From the NCBI GenBank assembly GCA_033439265.1, contig JAVTVX010000015.1:21257947-21321946 (forward strand): a stretch of DNA of 64,000 nucleotides, written 5' to 3'. Each line of letters starts with the position of its first letter. Within the stretch, counting starts at the first letter, position 1. A program made the position numbers and the translations under genes. This document shows, piece by piece, positions 62,272 to 64,000 of this stretch. A model generated the notes under the pieces. That model was not told where the DNA came from, did not search any database, and saw nothing but the letters and a program-made list of their open reading frames with translations. Origin of the DNA: Dillenia suffruticosa. Lineage: Eukaryota; Streptophyta; Magnoliopsida; Dilleniales; Dilleniaceae.

Positions 62272-63889
62272 CAAACTTAAAAAAAAAAACAGAGGAGTGC
62301 TGCGTTTTGAGCCAAAACGCAGCACCATCCCAAATTGGATTAGAGTTAAAAGCCCTAATCCCTTTCTCTCTTTCTCTCTCTCTTCCTCTCTTTCTCTCTC
62401 TCCCCGACTCTTCATCTTCCCGAGGTCTCCGCACTCTCTCCGCCTTCCTCCCGCGAGCGCACCATTGTCAGAGCTCGCCACCTCTCGTCTCTCCCTCTCT
62501 ACTTCTCTCTTTCCCCTTTCGGCCGCAAGTCTCACCATCTCTCTCCCTCTCGCTGTCGCTCTGTCTCTTCGACTTCGCCACTCCGCCGCAGTCTCTCTCC
62601 CTTCCGCCACCCACCGCCGCTGCTCCTTCCTTCCGCGAGCACCGTATTTTAGCGCGAGCACTTTACAGTGTGATCCTCCCTCCCGTGAGTGCGCCAACCT
62701 GCAGCGCCTCCTTCCTTGCGCTAGCACGCCACAGCGCGCGACCGTGCGAGCGTACCACAGCGTGAGCACGCCACCCTGCTCGCGAGCGCGCCTGCATATG
62801 AGCGCGCGACAGCCGGTTAGCGCACGCAGCCTGCGAGCCCATTGCGGCCCGCGATGCCACTGCGGCCTGCACGCCCACAAGTCTGCTGACCCGCTAGCCC
62901 ACTATAGCCCGCGACAGCCCATGAGCCCGTGACAGCCCACGAACCTCTGCACAGGTAATTGACTTAGGGTTTTGATCCAAATCTAAGTGTTTATGACCTA
63001 ACTAATAAATCTTATCTTGATAGGGAGCATTGCAGATTTTGAAGTGATTGAGGAGACATTCGGATGAAGGTCTGCGCTCCAAGAAAACCCTAGGTGAAAA
63101 AAATTTCTTACCCATTCGATTTATTTGAATGAATGTTAGGGTTAAGTTTAGAAATGAGGGGCAATGGTTGACGTGCAGGCGCTACGCGCCCTGGGTGTTG
63201 CGCAAGGGCACTGTGCACCCTGCACATAGGCACTGCACACCCTATACATGGGCGCTGCACGCTGCATAGAGGAGTGCTGGGCTGTGGCCCTGTTGGGCCT
63301 TAGGTGCGAGCGAGAGATTGGATTGGTGTGATCCCTATACGAGATTGGTTAAGTACCAACACTTAAGTTTTGTAGACATGTAGTATGCATGAAAAATAAA
63401 TACGAGGAATTAGGGTAGGGTTTTAAAGGATTTGAACTACCTGATTTGCATACGTGTATTAGAAGTGATAGGCTATTTTCTATAACTGCATAGGTTTAAA
63501 ACATGTTGATTTTTTTTATATATACATTCGTAGGTGTTGGGTGCCTTGATTTAAGGGAACACTTTTCTTCGCTTCGTGGTGTTATTGGGGAGTGTGTTAC
63601 CCACCCTCATACTATAAGTGGGATTTTGACATCTACTATTGATTGACAAATTATATTTTATCGATTTTCAAACGACATGATTTCTATACGCGTGAAAACT
63701 AAATTTTTGGATTTTGATAGATATATTTTTGTGACCATTAGAGTGTTTCAACTATTGATTTTATTGATTTGTATCCATGAGTTTGATAACCGGATACTGT
63801 GCTATTCTTTTTGACATATTGACATATTTTAATGTTTATACTATATTGACACGTAATTTTAAATGGATTTACATGTACTATTTGGGCAT

Positions 63890-64000
63890 ACGCCCGGCCG
63901 ACATTATGTTATGATGCTTGGCGCTATATGTCCAGCCGACATGATGATGTGATGCATGGGGCCACGTGCATAGCCGACTTGGTGATATGGTGATATGCTT
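63890..64000 (+). repeat. 38-bp tandem repeat with GCCGAC core
   Basis: GCCGAC occurs at 63897, 63935 and 63973, exactly 38 bp apart, each followed by (A/T)TrdTGATrTGrTG-like sequence. The array probably continues outside the window. Confidence 0.8.

Larger units (their letters stand above)
61999..64000 (+). mobile_element. LTR retrotransposon fossil, start of LTR, runs out of window
   Basis: TGTAACACCGACAC at 61999 is a typical start of plant LTRs (TGTAACACC). It interrupts the copia integrase region directly after AATAC (61994-61998), the likely 5-bp target site. Inside are an (AT)n tract (62235-62266), a CT-rich then GC-rich leader-like stretch (62340-62940), degenerate CACTGCACACCCT-like repeats (63190-63265) and a three-unit 38-bp tandem repeat near the window edge. 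No coding part is in view, so family (gypsy likely) and wholeness are open. Long frames at 62206-62932 on both strands come from composition. Confidence 0.6.

Noticed and set aside
62206-62932. Frames of more than 200 codons on both strands
   Set aside because: Pyrimidine-rich and GC-rich leader-like DNA of an LTR; Ser/Leu/Arg composition without any domain.

Overview
The window is nuclear DNA of a flowering plant, probably a non-grass with a transposon-rich genome and swollen introns. The species cannot be fixed from the sequence. Spliceosomal introns with GT/AG ends, plant-type CACTA, hAT, Stowaway, LINE, Ty3/gypsy and Ty1/copia elements, and two conserved eukaryotic genes all support this. 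Nothing bacterial, organellar, CRISPR-like or rRNA/tRNA-like was recognised.

Layout. (1) 1-9776 is a minus-strand CACTA (En/Spm) transposon. Its left end lies outside the window. It holds a decayed TnpD-type transposase, a decayed TnpA-type accessory gene, a GC-rich leader island and subterminal repeat arrays, and its right terminus is at 9776. (2) 9777-13127 is AT-rich intergenic DNA with a LINE 3' end, then the promoter and CT-rich leader of the first gene. (3) 13128-25865 (+) is an intact six-exon HRD3A/SEL1L gene, an ER-associated degradation factor of 687 aa. Its introns hold two LINE relics and a Stowaway-type MITE. (4) 25866-27518 is the tail-to-tail intergenic stretch, with a 200-bp tandem duplication and a decayed second copy of the last POT1 exon. 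(5) 55002-27519 (-) is an intact ten-exon POT1 gene, a telomere single-strand DNA-binding protein of 464 aa, stretched over 27.5 kb. Its introns hold an inverted-repeat element, two LINE 3' ends, a whole-length but broken Ty3/gypsy fossil, a possible solo LTR, and a hAT relic with an 8-bp target duplication. (6) About 55.4-62.0 kb is a broken minus-strand Ty1/copia fossil with an extra reading-frame region beyond pol, flanked by blocks of a GTCGA-type motif. (7) 61999-64000 is the start of another LTR element inserted into the copia integrase region; it runs out of the window.

The two host genes act in unrelated processes (ER protein quality control and telomere maintenance) and converge tail to tail. 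Both coding sequences join into full-length open frames across every intron, so both look functional despite the transposon load. No new multi-gene system was found. The most notable observations are the POT1 terminal-exon duplication, the junction-spanning duplication of the hAT relic, the GC-rich island with dispersed short motifs in the CACTA leader, and the GTCGA-motif blocks around the extra frame of the copia fossil.
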